Positions 23,957-33,627 are shown, numbered from the stretch's first letter. The stretch is DNA of 34,328 nt from B1 sp044370475 (GCA_044370475.1 JBILVK010000023.1:1-34328); one strand, 5' to 3'. Notes: generated by a model not told the origin, from the sequence alone. Numbers and translations are program-made.

Positions 23957-25173
23957 TGAATAGCAATACCGACATTATTATATTTTCTGCTAACCGTTGG
24001 GATCAGCCCAATGCGGGGCCCTCTGTGGCTTTGGCTAAAGAGTTGAGTAAAACAAGACGGGTGTTTTTTGTGGATAGGCCTTTTTCTATTAAGGACTTAT
24101 TTTTGGATTACGATCGTTTTTCCTTGCAGAAAAGGCTGCCTGCTATTTTGTTTAGAAGTAAGCCATTTATAGAAGTTCAAACTGGATTTTCTAGTTTTAC
24201 TGTGGCCACACCGGGCTTGAGTTTGCCCATTAATTTTTTGCCAAGGGGTTTGCTTTTTGATGTATTTAATAACTTCAATAATTGGATAGTAAGGTTGTGT
24301 TTAAAGCGCATGGCCAAGAAGTACCATATAAAGGAATATGTGTATTTAAATTACTTTTATCCTGTAGTACTTCCAAACTTACATATACGTGGTGCTAAGA
24401 ATAAAGGGAATATTTATTACAACGCCCAAGATATACGTTTGTCTAATTACATGAAGCGACATGGAGAGAAGGCAGAAGGGCTTGCAATTAGAAAAGCAGA
24501 TTTGATATTGGTGAGTTCTAAGCATCAATTTAAAAGGCTGTTTAGGTATGCAGCTAATATGCATTATTTCCCAAATGCGGTAGAATATTCAATGTTTGAA
24601 TCGGTGTATCATAATGATGTGCTTCCACCCTATGATTTGATGAATATTGGTTTAACCAAAGTCATTATGTTTTGCGGCTACGTAAGTGAGATACGTATAG
24701 ACTACCAATTGCTCAAGTTGGTATGCGAAACCTATACCAATTGTTTGGTGGTGGTAATAGGTAAGTATGAAGAATCTGATTTAATAAAGCATAAATTAGA
24801 ATCGTTTTCTAACCTAATTTTACTTGGCAATAGGCGACATGAGTCGATACCTTCTTATTTAAAATGTGCGCATGTAGCCATTATACCCTACTTGTGTAAT
24901 GAGTTAAATAAGAGTGTGTATCCTTTAAAATTAAACGAGTATTTGGCTATGGGAAAACCTGTGGTAACTACTCATTTTAGTTCAGATTTAGATAGCTTTG
25001 CAGAGGTTGTTTATGTGGCTTCTAATTACCAAACCTTCTTAAATTTTATTGAGCAGGCCATGATAGAAGACGATGAAATAAGAAGGATAAATAGGGTAAA
25101 GGTTGCAGAGCAAAACAAGTGGAGTATTCGCGTAGAGCACTTCAATCATTTATTAGAAGAAAAGCTTAAATAG
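23956..25173 (+). CDS. Glycosyltransferase, GT4-like (first of a tandem pair)
   Basis: A 405-residue cytoplasmic glycosyltransferase with a GT-B-type layout. The N-terminal half has the segment RRVFFVDRPFSIKDL and ends in an SSKHQFKRLF segment. The C-terminal nucleotide-sugar domain begins near KVIMFCGYVSEIRID and includes VVVIGKYEESDL, SYLKCAHVAIIPY and the donor-binding motif PLKLNEYLAMGKPVVTT (about 322-338). Donor and acceptor cannot be deduced. It overlaps tdk by one base and is followed 9 nt later by a clear paralogue. A role in surface polysaccharide or glycoprotein glycosylation is likely for this type of enzyme, but it is inferred. Confidence 0.82.
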   Translation: MNSNTDIIIFSANRWDQPNAGPSVALAKELSKTRRVFFVDRPFSIKDLFLDYDRFSLQKRLPAILFRSKPFIEVQTGFSSFTVATPGLSLPINFLPRGLLFDVFNNFNNWIVRLCLKRMAKKYHIKEYVYLNYFYPVVLPNLHIRGAKNKGNIYYNAQDIRLSNYMKRHGEKAEGLAIRKADLILVSSKHQFKRLFRYAANMHYFPNAVEYSMFESVYHNDVLPPYDLMNIGLTKVIMFCGYVSEIRIDYQLLKLVCETYTNCLVVVIGKYEESDLIKHKLESFSNLILLGNRRHESIPSYLKCAHVAIIPYLCNELNKSVYPLKLNEYLAMGKPVVTTHFSSDLDSFAEVVYVASNYQTFLNFIEQAMIEDDEIRRINRVKVAEQNKWSIRVEHFNHLLEEKLK

Positions 25174-25182
25174 TAAAAGCAT

Positions 25183-26418
25183 ATGGCCTTACCAGATTAC
25201 GATTTATTTATGTTTGGTTTAACCCGTTCAGATTATACTTTGTCTTCTGTATCTGTAGCATGGGCAAAAGAATGGGCAAGAACCAATAGGGTGTTTTATT
25301 TTGATAGGCCCTTTAGCATAAAAGACATTCAACACGATTGGAATTATCCTCAATTTAAGCATCGCCGTAAGGCTATTTTATTAGGTTCAAACCGATACCA
25401 TTCCATTCAATTTGGTGATGTTACTTTTATTCAAGTTACGCCACGCATTGCTTTACCATTGAATTTTTTGCCAGAGGGTAAGCCGTATAAATTCTTAAAC
25501 CAATACAATAATTTTGTGGTTCATGAGGCCATGAAGCAGGTGATTAAGGATTACGATGTAAAGAATTATCTATATTTTAATTCATTCCATCCCGTATTGG
25601 TTCCTGCCATACCCAAATCATTTAAATTACAACCTCTAGCGAGTGTGTATCAATCCTTGGATGAGATTAGCGAGGAGCCTTATATAGCGCGCCATGGCAT
25701 CAATGCAGAAGCAGAGGCTATCAAGAAATGTGATATTGCCATTGGTACCTCTACCAAGCTTTGTGAGCGACATGCTACGGCCAGTGGAAGGCCCGTTCAT
25801 TTGCTGGCTAATGCGGCAGATTATGATACGTTTGCCAATGCCATTAACCAAGATTTACCTATGCCCACAGAGTATGGTCAGTGGGATAAACCAGTAATTA
25901 TTTATACGGGTCACTACAGTGATTTGCGCCTCGACCATGAATTGGTATTGAGATTAACCAAGGAGTTTCCTTCGCATGAGGTGGTTTTTGTAGGCACCTT
26001 TGTGAAAGCAGATTTAGAGCGTTACGGTCTGAACCAAATAGCCAATTTACATTTTATTGGTTCGAGGCAAATTGAGGATTTGCCCGCCTATTTAAAGTAT
26101 GCCAAGGTTGCCATTATACCTTATAAATGTAATACCCTTACAGAGGGTATTTATCCTTTAAAGATTAACGAATATTTGGCTGCTGGAATTCCAACAGTAT
26201 CTACCAATTTTAGTAAAGACATTGCGGGATTTAAGCATTTAATATACTTGTCTAATAACCACGATGAGTTTATTGAAAATATTAAACTGGCCTTGATTGA
26301 AAATCCTCAAGAGCGACTCAAAGACCGCATGCAGCATGCCTTTGACAATTCATGGCGCAAACGCATTGAGTTGTTAGAGAGTTTGGTTGAGCGATTTATG
26401 AATGGAGAAAAAGTTTAG
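25183..26418 (+). CDS. Glycosyltransferase, GT4-like (second of a tandem pair)
   Basis: A 411-residue paralogue of the preceding gene, alignable along its length: NRVFYFDRPFSIKDI against RRVFFVDRPFSIKDL, LPLNFLPEG against LPINFLPRG, AIIPYKCN against AIIPYLCN, and PLKINEYLAAGIPTVST against PLKLNEYLAMGKPVVTT. It retains the C-terminal donor-binding motif, so both copies look active. The pair probably adds successive sugars to one glycan (inference). The 3' end overlaps the convergent von Willebrand gene by 4 nt. It carries one reverse-strand copy of the dispersed 13-mer (26025-26037). Confidence 0.82.
   Translation: MALPDYDLFMFGLTRSDYTLSSVSVAWAKEWARTNRVFYFDRPFSIKDIQHDWNYPQFKHRRKAILLGSNRYHSIQFGDVTFIQVTPRIALPLNFLPEGKPYKFLNQYNNFVVHEAMKQVIKDYDVKNYLYFNSFHPVLVPAIPKSFKLQPLASVYQSLDEISEEPYIARHGINAEAEAIKKCDIAIGTSTKLCERHATASGRPVHLLANAADYDTFANAINQDLPMPTEYGQWDKPVIIYTGHYSDLRLDHELVLRLTKEFPSHEVVFVGTFVKADLERYGLNQIANLHFIGSRQIEDLPAYLKYAKVAIIPYKCNTLTEGIYPLKINEYLAAGIPTVSTNFSKDIAGFKHLIYLSNNHDEFIENIKLALIENPQERLKDRMQHAFDNSWRKRIELLESLVERFMNGEKV
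26025..26037 (-). repeat. Dispersed 13-mer TTGGTTCAGACMG, copy 6
   Basis: Exact copy (M = C) on the minus strand, inside the second glycosyltransferase gene, where the plus strand encodes part of RYGLNQIA. Confidence 0.85.
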
Positions 26419-28499
26419 ATAAAACCATTCCATTTTCTTATTCCCCATTCTAAGCTTAATAGCAAAATGATGAGGAAAAATAACCACTTTTGATTCAGCA
26501 ATTCTTTAAGCGTTTCTTGTTCATATACCACGGTGGTCATTTCTTTGTTTTGAAGCAGGGTTTTTTGCAATTCCTCTAATTGTTGAGAGGCATAAAACGC
26601 TCCACCTGTTTCCTCTGATATGCCACTTAAGGTTTTAAAATCGGCCCTGGTTTGCAATGCTTCTGTTTGCAATGATTTTACCATGAATTTACCCCTTTTA
26701 GGCTCCATTTTTGCACCGCCATTCACCTTTGCTTCATAGGTATAAGTGCCAGGCTTTAGATTGCCTAAATTGAGTTGATAGGCCTGATTGGTTTTGTTAA
26801 ATTGATAGTTGAAAGTCTTTCCCTCAGGGTTCTTTAATTCAAAAGAAATATCTGCATTATTGATGCGCTCATACAAATCATTGTATAACTCTGCATCTAT
26901 AACAACAGGTTCTATTTCATCATAAAACTTCTTACTTGGGTTTACCCTAAACTTACTTCTGTCTGTTTTGCCAGAAGTCCACTGAACCATTTTAGACAAC
27001 AATGATTGCGTAATTTTTTGGTTGCTGTTTAAGAGATAATCTTGCAAGCGCCACCTCCAAAAACCTTCACCAAATAAGAATCCTTGTTGCTGTGAACTCG
27101 CATTAGAAAAGGCAATGAGTGGGGTGTTTGTTTTAACATACCCTATTTGTTGGTACAATAAAACCTGTACATCTGCTGCTACCTGATAAGTGCCATAAGG
27201 TGTGGTAAGCGGATTTAATTTTTGCAAGGTCTGTTGCATTTCCTCATCCAAGGTAAATAGGTTAAACTGACTATTTACCCAAGCTTGCGATTCATTAAAA
27301 TTCTGTTGGTTACTCATTACCTTAACCGGACTTATTTGGTTAAAATAACTGAGGCCGCTTTGTCGTCCCGTGATATAAATTACTGGGATGTTTAATTGTT
27401 TTAATTGCTGGGCCAGTTTAGTTCCTTCGCCCCTGCTGCCCGGTATTTGGTGCAAAATCACTAAAGCGGCATCTGTTATATCTTTGGATTGATAATCGGC
27501 TAGAACACTGCTTTTTATTTCATAATTAGCATTGGCCTCAAGCGAATGATGTATGGCCGAAACATCTGGATGCGCATTTAGGAATAGCAATAATATCTTT
27601 TGTTTACTGCGCAATACATTCACTTGAACCATGGCTTTGTTATTGCTATAACTCGCCTCCTTGCTTAAAGGAGCAATGCTAATCTCATAGGTGTGTATGC
27701 CTTCTGTTGCCTTATTTAATAGCACCTTTTGGGTATTAAAATAATTGTTGCCAGCCACATTTAATGTCCCTGAATGCAAGAGATTCTCGCCTTCCCTTAA
27801 CTCTATCCGTAACTGCTCGTTGTTGCAATAGAATGCCTTTAAATCTAACAGTAGCTCAAAATCATTTTCGGCGTAGACTTGCGAAGGTGCTACAACCTTT
27901 CTAATGATGGCATCCTTTCTTTGGGTAGTATCTCCTACTCCAATGGTATACACTGGAGCACTTTTTTTGTTGAGTGCATAAATGGGGTTACTGCCTTGGT
28001 TAAAAATACCATCGCTCACCAACACGGTGGCAGCATGGTTCAAATTATAATGGTCGTTTTCTATCTGAACCAAAGCATCGCTGATATTGCTGAGTTTATC
28101 CTTAAAAGTAAGCTCTTTGTTTTTTTGTGTTGATTCTCCAAATCCATAAGTTTCAACCTGAAAACGATCTTCTAATCCCTCTTTAAATTTGTTTAATTGT
28201 GTAAGTAAATCTTGCCTAATAAAAGCAGAATCTTTTGCTTGTACCATAGACTCGCTATTGTCTATTGCAAGCACTAAAATAGGTTTTTCTTTACGTTGAG
28301 AAATCCATTTAAACATGGGTTCTAATAAAAGAAAACAAATGAAAAACAAGCTTACAAACCTAACCGACATAACACCGTATACCATCCACTTTTTCGAAAG
28401 CTTAAGTGGGTTGTGTTGGTACAATAAATAGCTAAAGCCAGCAGCCAAGAAGGCGCTAGCCAGTAGCCATAATACCGGGTACGATGAGTTAAATTGCAT
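26415..28499 (-). CDS. von Willebrand factor A-domain membrane protein
   Basis: A 694-residue protein with two N-terminal transmembrane helices (about 8-27 and 39-59). A VWA domain follows with the metal-binding MIDAS motif DNSES (Asp80, Ser82, Ser84) and VLVSDGIFNQG further on. A long beta-rich periplasmic region leads to a C-terminal transmembrane helix (about 672-686) and a short cytoplasmic tail. This layout matches Bacteroidota VWA membrane proteins whose substrates are unknown, with some resemblance to BatA/BatB-type proteins, but no AAA ATPase or other Bat gene is next to it. It lies 16 nt after fabG on the same strand, so the two may be co-transcribed. The function is unassigned beyond a metal-dependent protein-interaction domain. 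Confidence 0.85.
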   Translation of the reverse strand: MQFNSSYPVLWLLASAFLAAGFSYLLYQHNPLKLSKKWMVYGVMSVRFVSLFFICFLLLEPMFKWISQRKEKPILVLAIDNSESMVQAKDSAFIRQDLLTQLNKFKEGLEDRFQVETYGFGESTQKNKELTFKDKLSNISDALVQIENDHYNLNHAATVLVSDGIFNQGSNPIYALNKKSAPVYTIGVGDTTQRKDAIIRKVVAPSQVYAENDFELLLDLKAFYCNNEQLRIELREGENLLHSGTLNVAGNNYFNTQKVLLNKATEGIHTYEISIAPLSKEASYSNNKAMVQVNVLRSKQKILLLFLNAHPDVSAIHHSLEANANYEIKSSVLADYQSKDITDAALVILHQIPGSRGEGTKLAQQLKQLNIPVIYITGRQSGLSYFNQISPVKVMSNQQNFNESQAWVNSQFNLFTLDEEMQQTLQKLNPLTTPYGTYQVAADVQVLLYQQIGYVKTNTPLIAFSNASSQQQGFLFGEGFWRWRLQDYLLNSNQKITQSLLSKMVQWTSGKTDRSKFRVNPSKKFYDEIEPVVIDAELYNDLYERINNADISFELKNPEGKTFNYQFNKTNQAYQLNLGNLKPGTYTYEAKVNGGAKMEPKRGKFMVKSLQTEALQTRADFKTLSGISEETGGAFYASQQLEELQKTLLQNKEMTTVVYEQETLKELLNQKWLFFLIILLLSLEWGIRKWNGFI

Positions 28500-28515
28500 T
28501 AAAAAGTTAAGATTA

Positions 28516-29259
28516 TTACATCACCATTCCGCCACAAACATTGATTGTTTGTCCGCTAATGTAAGCCGAAGCATCGCTTGCTAAAAAGAGAACACAATTG
28601 GCAACATCTTCTGGTTTACCACCACGTTTAAGTGGAATGCCTTTTACCCATTCTGCTCTTACTTCTTCGCTTAAACTTTCTGTCATTTCTGTTTCTATAA
28701 AGCCTGGAGCAATGGCATTGCAACGAATGTTTCTTGAGCCTAATTCTTTTGCTACCGATTTGGTTAAGCCTATCATACCGGCCTTAGAAGCGGCATAGTT
28801 AGCCTGACCCGCATTGCCGGTTATTCCAACAATAGAGGTAATATTAATGATAGAACCAGCTTTAGCCTTCATCATAGGTTTCATGGCCGCTTTGGTCATG
28901 GCAAAGGCAGATTTTAAATTGGTGTCTAATACATCATCCCATTGTTGTTCGCTCATGCGCATCAACAGGGTATCTTTGGTAATTCCAGCATTGTTAACTA
29001 GAACATCTAGGGTTCCAAATTCTTTTACAATTTCATCCACTAATTTTTCTGCTTCAGCAAATTCTGCTGCATTGCTTTGATATCCTTTGGCTTTGATGCC
29101 TAGGGTGTTTAATTCCTCTTCAAATATTTTTGCTTTTTCAACAGAGCTTACAAAAGTGAAAGCAATATTGGCTCCTGCCTTGGCAAGTGTGGTTGCAATT
29201 CCTTTGCCAATTCCGCGTGAAGCGCCTGTTACTAATACTGTTTTTCCGGATAGGTTCAT
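28516..29259 (-). CDS. fabG: 3-oxoacyl-[acyl-carrier-protein] reductase FabG
   Basis: A 247-residue short-chain dehydrogenase that reduces 3-oxoacyl-ACP with NADPH in fatty acid elongation. It shows the cofactor motif TGASRGIG (11-18), NNAG (89-92), the catalytic set Asn114, Ser142, Tyr155 and Lys159 (NYAASKAG), and the FabG-like C-terminal ending SGQTINVCGGMVM. The length equals the family norm. No other fatty-acid gene is adjacent. A 104-nt gap separates it from the upstream ABC exporter gene, so it may have its own promoter. Confidence 0.94.
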   Translation of the reverse strand: MNLSGKTVLVTGASRGIGKGIATTLAKAGANIAFTFVSSVEKAKIFEEELNTLGIKAKGYQSNAAEFAEAEKLVDEIVKEFGTLDVLVNNAGITKDTLLMRMSEQQWDDVLDTNLKSAFAMTKAAMKPMMKAKAGSIINITSIVGITGNAGQANYAASKAGMIGLTKSVAKELGSRNIRCNAIAPGFIETEMTESLSEEVRAEWVKGIPLKRGGKPEDVANCVLFLASDASAYISGQTINVCGGMVM

Positions 29260-29363
29260 ACGTATATATTTTAAGTGTTGCGAATATAGGAAAATATTAG
29301 TTTTTGAGGTGGGCTATTCCTCTCACAATTTTACCATAATTTTCAATGCAGGTTGAAATGGTA

Positions 29364-31109
29364 TTAATCTGCAAATTGATGGTCGTATAAGGTTCTGTAA
29401 TACCCGCTGTTTTCAAGCAATTGAACGTGTGTGCCGCGTTCTACAATATGTCCTTTACTGAGCACCAAAATTTCATCTGCATTGGCAATGGTAGAGAGTC
29501 TGTGCGCAATAACAATGCTGCTTCTGCCTTCCCGCATTTTTAAAATGGCATGTTGTATTACTTCTTCTGTTTCGTGGTCGATGGAAGAAGTTGCCTCATC
29601 TAAAATGAGGATAGCTGGATTAACCACCATGGCTCTTACAAAGGAGATTAGTTGTCTTTGTCCAACCGATAAATTTGCTCCTCTTTCTGTGACCATTTGG
29701 TGATAGCCATTGGGCATTTTTATGATAAATTCATGAGCTCCTAATAACTTTGCGGTGGCAATTATTTTTTCTTCGCTGATGCTTCTATCATAGAGTTGAA
29801 TGTTTTCTAATATGCTTCCCGTGAATAGAAAAACATCTTGCATGACCACGCTAATTTTGCTGCGTAAACTTGTGAGGGTATACTCATTTATGTTATGACC
29901 ATCTAATAATATTTGGCCTGAGTCTATTTGATAAAACCTGCTCAATAAATTGATGATAGAAGATTTTCCCGCGCCTGTTGCTCCTACAAGGGCGGTGGTT
30001 TTGCCTTTCTGAACCGAAAAGTTGATGTGGTTTAAAACGGGTTGCCCGGGTATATAGCTAAAGCATACTTCTTTGAATTCAATGTTGCCTTGGGTTTGGT
30101 TCAGACCGATATTGCCACTTGGTTCTACTTGAGAGTTATCTTCTATGAGTTGAAAGATTCTATCTCCTGCTATCATGCCCATTTGCAAGTTGTTAAATCT
30201 ATCTGCTAATTGTCTTATGGGTCTAAAAAATAAATTGAGGTAAAGGATAAATGCCACCAGGGTTCCAATGGTTACTTCGTGGGCAATAACGCCTTTGGAG
30301 CCATACCACACAAGGAGTCCAATAGCAATGGCAGAGAGTACTTCAACCACAGGAAAGAAAACTGAGTAGTAAAAAACACTCTTGACATTTGCATCGCGGT
30401 GTTGGGCATTAATCTCTTTAAAATTGTTGTATTCTTGGGCTTCTCTGTTAAAGATTTGAACCAGTTGCATGCCGCTTAAATGTTCTTGTACAAAGGTGTT
30501 TAGTTTGGCCACTTGGTTGCGCACATCTTCAAAACTTCCTTTTATTTTTTCTTTAAAGAGATAGCCGCTGTAAAATAAAAATGGCAAAACTGATAAACAA
30601 ACCAAGGATAATTTTACATCTGTACCAAACATGAGCACCAACAAAATAATGATTTGTAGCATGTCGCCCACAATGTTTATAAGACCTTCGCTAAACACTT
30701 CACTTATGGTTTCAATATCGCTGATGCTCCTTGTTACAAGCGTTCCCACAGGTGTTTGGTCGAAATATTTGAGTCGCAACGAAAGCAAATGTTTATATAC
30801 TTTATTGCGTAAATCGAAGATGATTTGTTGTCCTAAAAAGTTGGCCAAAATGGTACTCCACCATTGAATAACAGATTGAAGAATGAGTAGAAAAAAGATG
30901 AATAAGCAAAAGTAAAGTAAGCCTGTTGCATCATTATCTACCACATACGTATCTAGGGTATGTTGTATAAGGTAAGGTCTTAGCGGACCTAAAATAGCCA
31001 TGGAAATAGTGAGTATTACCGCGGTAATAAACTTGCTTTTGTAAGGCAAAGCCAAAGAGAAAATTTTGCCCAGTAAACCCCAATTTAAAAACCTCTCTTT
31101 CTTGCTCAT
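29364..31109 (-). CDS. ABC exporter, fused permease and ATPase (MsbA-like)
   Basis: A 581-residue half-transporter working as a homodimer or heterodimer in the inner membrane. Residues about 20-320 form the six-helix exporter domain. The ATPase domain has Walker A GATGAGKSS (376-384), Q-loop VMQDVFLF, signature LSVGQRQ (from 480), Walker B ILILDEATSS and the switch His in IAHRLSTI. All catalytic positions are intact. Family members export lipids, peptides or drugs; the substrate cannot be read here. The start ATG lies 5 nt after the stop of the TonB-dependent receptor, so the two are in one operon. It contains one copy of the dispersed 13-mer (30096-30108). Confidence 0.9.
   Translation of the reverse strand: MSKKERFLNWGLLGKIFSLALPYKSKFITAVILTISMAILGPLRPYLIQHTLDTYVVDNDATGLLYFCLFIFFLLILQSVIQWWSTILANFLGQQIIFDLRNKVYKHLLSLRLKYFDQTPVGTLVTRSISDIETISEVFSEGLINIVGDMLQIIILLVLMFGTDVKLSLVCLSVLPFLFYSGYLFKEKIKGSFEDVRNQVAKLNTFVQEHLSGMQLVQIFNREAQEYNNFKEINAQHRDANVKSVFYYSVFFPVVEVLSAIAIGLLVWYGSKGVIAHEVTIGTLVAFILYLNLFFRPIRQLADRFNNLQMGMIAGDRIFQLIEDNSQVEPSGNIGLNQTQGNIEFKEVCFSYIPGQPVLNHINFSVQKGKTTALVGATGAGKSSIINLLSRFYQIDSGQILLDGHNINEYTLTSLRSKISVVMQDVFLFTGSILENIQLYDRSISEEKIIATAKLLGAHEFIIKMPNGYHQMVTERGANLSVGQRQLISFVRAMVVNPAILILDEATSSIDHETEEVIQHAILKMREGRSSIVIAHRLSTIANADEILVLSKGHIVERGTHVQLLENSGYYRTLYDHQFAD
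30096..30108 (+). repeat. Dispersed 13-mer TTGGTTCAGACMG, copy 7
   Basis: Exact copy (M = C), inside the ABC exporter gene (minus strand), encoding part of IGLNQTQ. Confidence 0.85.
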
Positions 31110-31114
31110 TCTGC

Positions 31115-33613
31115 TTAGAATTTAAGAAGCATGCGCAGGTTAATTCTGCGGTTGGTTAAGTAGTTGGGAACCGCGTATCTATTGGCACTTACGTCTTCTA
31201 TCCAAATATAACTGATGGTGTTATTTACGCCTAATAGGTTAAATACTTCGAGGCCAATCCAAGCCGATTTAAAGTTGCGTTTCCAGAAATTATCTCTCTC
31301 CTTGGTGTCTTCAGAAATGAGCACACGGTTAATGCCGATATCTACCCTGCGATAAGCAGGCATTCTGTTTAAATCGTTGTACCTATTTTTATCTGGTACA
31401 CCAAAAGGTAAACCACTACCATAAACCAAATTTAGGTTCATACGTATCTTTGGATTTCTTCTTAAATAGTCTTGAAAGTAAATAGCAAAGGTCATGCGTT
31501 GATCTGTAGGCCTAGGAATATAAGAAGGGGTAATGGTATTGCCTTGTGCATCTACTGCATCGGTAATTTTTTCTTGAGTTTTCATAAAACTCAAGCTCGC
31601 CCAACTTTCTGCACCTTTTACAAACTCTCCATTAACGCGCATGTCAATACCTGTAGCATATCCGCTGCTATTGTTGTTAGCATAATACCTGATACGTACA
31701 TTGTCTATTTCATATGGGATGAGGTAGTCTAATTGTTTGTAATAGGTTTCTGTAACAAACTTAAAAGGCCTGTTCCATGCGGTAAAATTAACATCGCCAC
31801 CCAATACATAATGTATGGCACGTTGGGCCTTAATGTTTTGATTTAACTGTCCATTAAAATCGCGCAGTTCGCGGTAAAATGGTGGTTGATAATACCAGCC
31901 ATAAGCTACTCTAATCATCCAATCTTTGCGCAATTTACCCTCAATCATTTTATCTTTAATTAAGCGATTGTGTTTTCTATTTGGTTCAAACCCAAATTGC
32001 ACGCGCGGACTAAAAACTGTTTGTTGGTTATAGCTCCAATAGTTTGCTCTGACGCCATAGGTTAAAACGGCATTGTACGTTTTGTTGATGGTTTGCGAAT
32101 TTTGGAGGTAGCCATGAAGTCTGTAGGTGCTCAGGTTTAGGCGGGTATCTAGGTAATTGCTAAGTACAAAGTTTCCATTGGTATCAATTTGCGGACGAGA
32201 GAAGCCAGATGAATCATCGTAATACCACTCATGCAGTTTATCTTGAATCTGTTCTGTTTGCAAAAATGCACCCCATTGAATGCTGTTTTTTCCTGTGCTA
32301 TGATAGCCGCGGTGACCAATATTGCTCACGTTGGCAATGATGGCATTACGGGCATTGTTAATAAAATAGCCAACTCCTCTTAGGTTTCTAGCCTGTGCAA
32401 AATTGTCTGAACCTAAATCGGTTTCGATATCACTTAAACGATAAGCGCCCTCTACGGTGAATATTTCGTTTTCATTGGAATAAAAAGTAGATGCCAAAAG
32501 TTTAAGTTGAGTAAATGGATTTGGCTTGTATGCCAAGGTAAACGCGCCTGTTGCGGTTTGGTACTGCATTAAATCTGCACCTTCAAAATAAATATTTAAC
32601 CTATAAGCACGGTTTACGGTACCAAAAGTTGTTTCTCTGTTTTGCGGAACAAAATAATATCTGTTTTGAGCATAGCTGGCCAATACACTTAAGGTTAAAT
32701 TTTCTTTGAGGTGAAAGTTTAACAAAGTTTGTACATCATAAAAAGAGGGTTGATAATCGCCTTGCACATCTAAGGTTCCTAGAACATATTTATTGCTCCA
32801 ATAACGAGCACCTAATAAATAGGTAAATCTCAAATTATCACTGGCCCCTTCTATATGTGTTTGCACGCCCAAGAGTCCAGCATTTACAGATGCTCCAAAC
32901 TTTTTGGGATCCTTGTATTTAATGTCGAGCACACTGCTCATTTTATCACCATACCTAGCCTCAAAGCCACCAGCAGAGAATTTAACGTTCTGAACCAATT
33001 CTGTATGAATAAAACTTAAGCCCTCTTGTTGCCCACTACGTGGCAAAAATGGACGATAGATTTCTATGTCGTTCACGTAAATGAGGTTCTCATCATAATT
33101 ACCACCACGTACATTGTATTGCGAACTTAGTTCGGAATTAGAAGTAACTCCTGGTAAGGTTTTAAGGATAGACTCAAAACTCCCGCTAACGTTTGGCAAA
33201 GCCTCTGTCTTTTTAGGGTCTATCACGTACATCGACACTTTTTCTCTTTCCCTTTCCTCGGTAATGACAAAAGTTCTTAGAGATAAGCCGTACGACATTT
33301 GAACATTGAGTTGTTTTTTTTCTCCGGGGAGCAATGCAGGTATTTGAACAATGTAGGGTTGTCTACCTACATAGGAGAATATTAATTCTAGTGGTAAGTT
33401 AGAAGGCACTTGAATTTGGTAAGCACCGCTTTCTTCGCTTGAACCAAGAATATTTTGAGATTTTACCTGAATGTTTACATCGGCGATGCTTCTGCCTATG
33501 GAGTCGGTTATTTTACCATACACTATGGCATTGCGCTGACCAAATACATGGGCAGGACACATTGCCAAAAGCAAAATGAAAATCTTTATAATTTGGTTCA
33601 GGTAGTAATTCAA
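31115..33613 (-). CDS. TonB-dependent receptor with CarboxypepD_reg-like N-terminal domain
   Basis: An 832-residue outer-membrane receptor. The start is a TTG at 33613: no ATG precedes it in frame before a TAA inside rpe, and the next ATG would cut the signal peptide (IFILLLAMCPAHVFGQ). Residues about 27-108 are the beta-sandwich domain common in Bacteroidota receptors (VYGKITDSIGRSIADVNI). A plug domain follows (SGSFESILKTLPGV, YNVRGGNYDENLIYVNDIEI) and then the beta-barrel, which ends in an aromatic residue (RRINLRMLLKF). No SusD partner is adjacent, so it is probably not a classical polysaccharide-uptake system. It lies between rpe (14 nt) and the ABC exporter (5 nt). The substrate is unknown. 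Confidence 0.9.
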   Translation of the reverse strand: MNYYLNQIIKIFILLLAMCPAHVFGQRNAIVYGKITDSIGRSIADVNIQVKSQNILGSSEESGAYQIQVPSNLPLELIFSYVGRQPYIVQIPALLPGEKKQLNVQMSYGLSLRTFVITEEREREKVSMYVIDPKKTEALPNVSGSFESILKTLPGVTSNSELSSQYNVRGGNYDENLIYVNDIEIYRPFLPRSGQQEGLSFIHTELVQNVKFSAGGFEARYGDKMSSVLDIKYKDPKKFGASVNAGLLGVQTHIEGASDNLRFTYLLGARYWSNKYVLGTLDVQGDYQPSFYDVQTLLNFHLKENLTLSVLASYAQNRYYFVPQNRETTFGTVNRAYRLNIYFEGADLMQYQTATGAFTLAYKPNPFTQLKLLASTFYSNENEIFTVEGAYRLSDIETDLGSDNFAQARNLRGVGYFINNARNAIIANVSNIGHRGYHSTGKNSIQWGAFLQTEQIQDKLHEWYYDDSSGFSRPQIDTNGNFVLSNYLDTRLNLSTYRLHGYLQNSQTINKTYNAVLTYGVRANYWSYNQQTVFSPRVQFGFEPNRKHNRLIKDKMIEGKLRKDWMIRVAYGWYYQPPFYRELRDFNGQLNQNIKAQRAIHYVLGGDVNFTAWNRPFKFVTETYYKQLDYLIPYEIDNVRIRYYANNNSSGYATGIDMRVNGEFVKGAESWASLSFMKTQEKITDAVDAQGNTITPSYIPRPTDQRMTFAIYFQDYLRRNPKIRMNLNLVYGSGLPFGVPDKNRYNDLNRMPAYRRVDIGINRVLISEDTKERDNFWKRNFKSAWIGLEVFNLLGVNNTISYIWIEDVSANRYAVPNYLTNRRINLRMLLKF

Positions 33614-33627
33614 CTTTTCTGTAACGC

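Noticed and set aside
29260..29300. Promoter for fabG (TATATTCG on the minus strand)
   Set aside because: It has one mismatch to TAnnTTTG and no -33 element at the right distance, so it was not listed.
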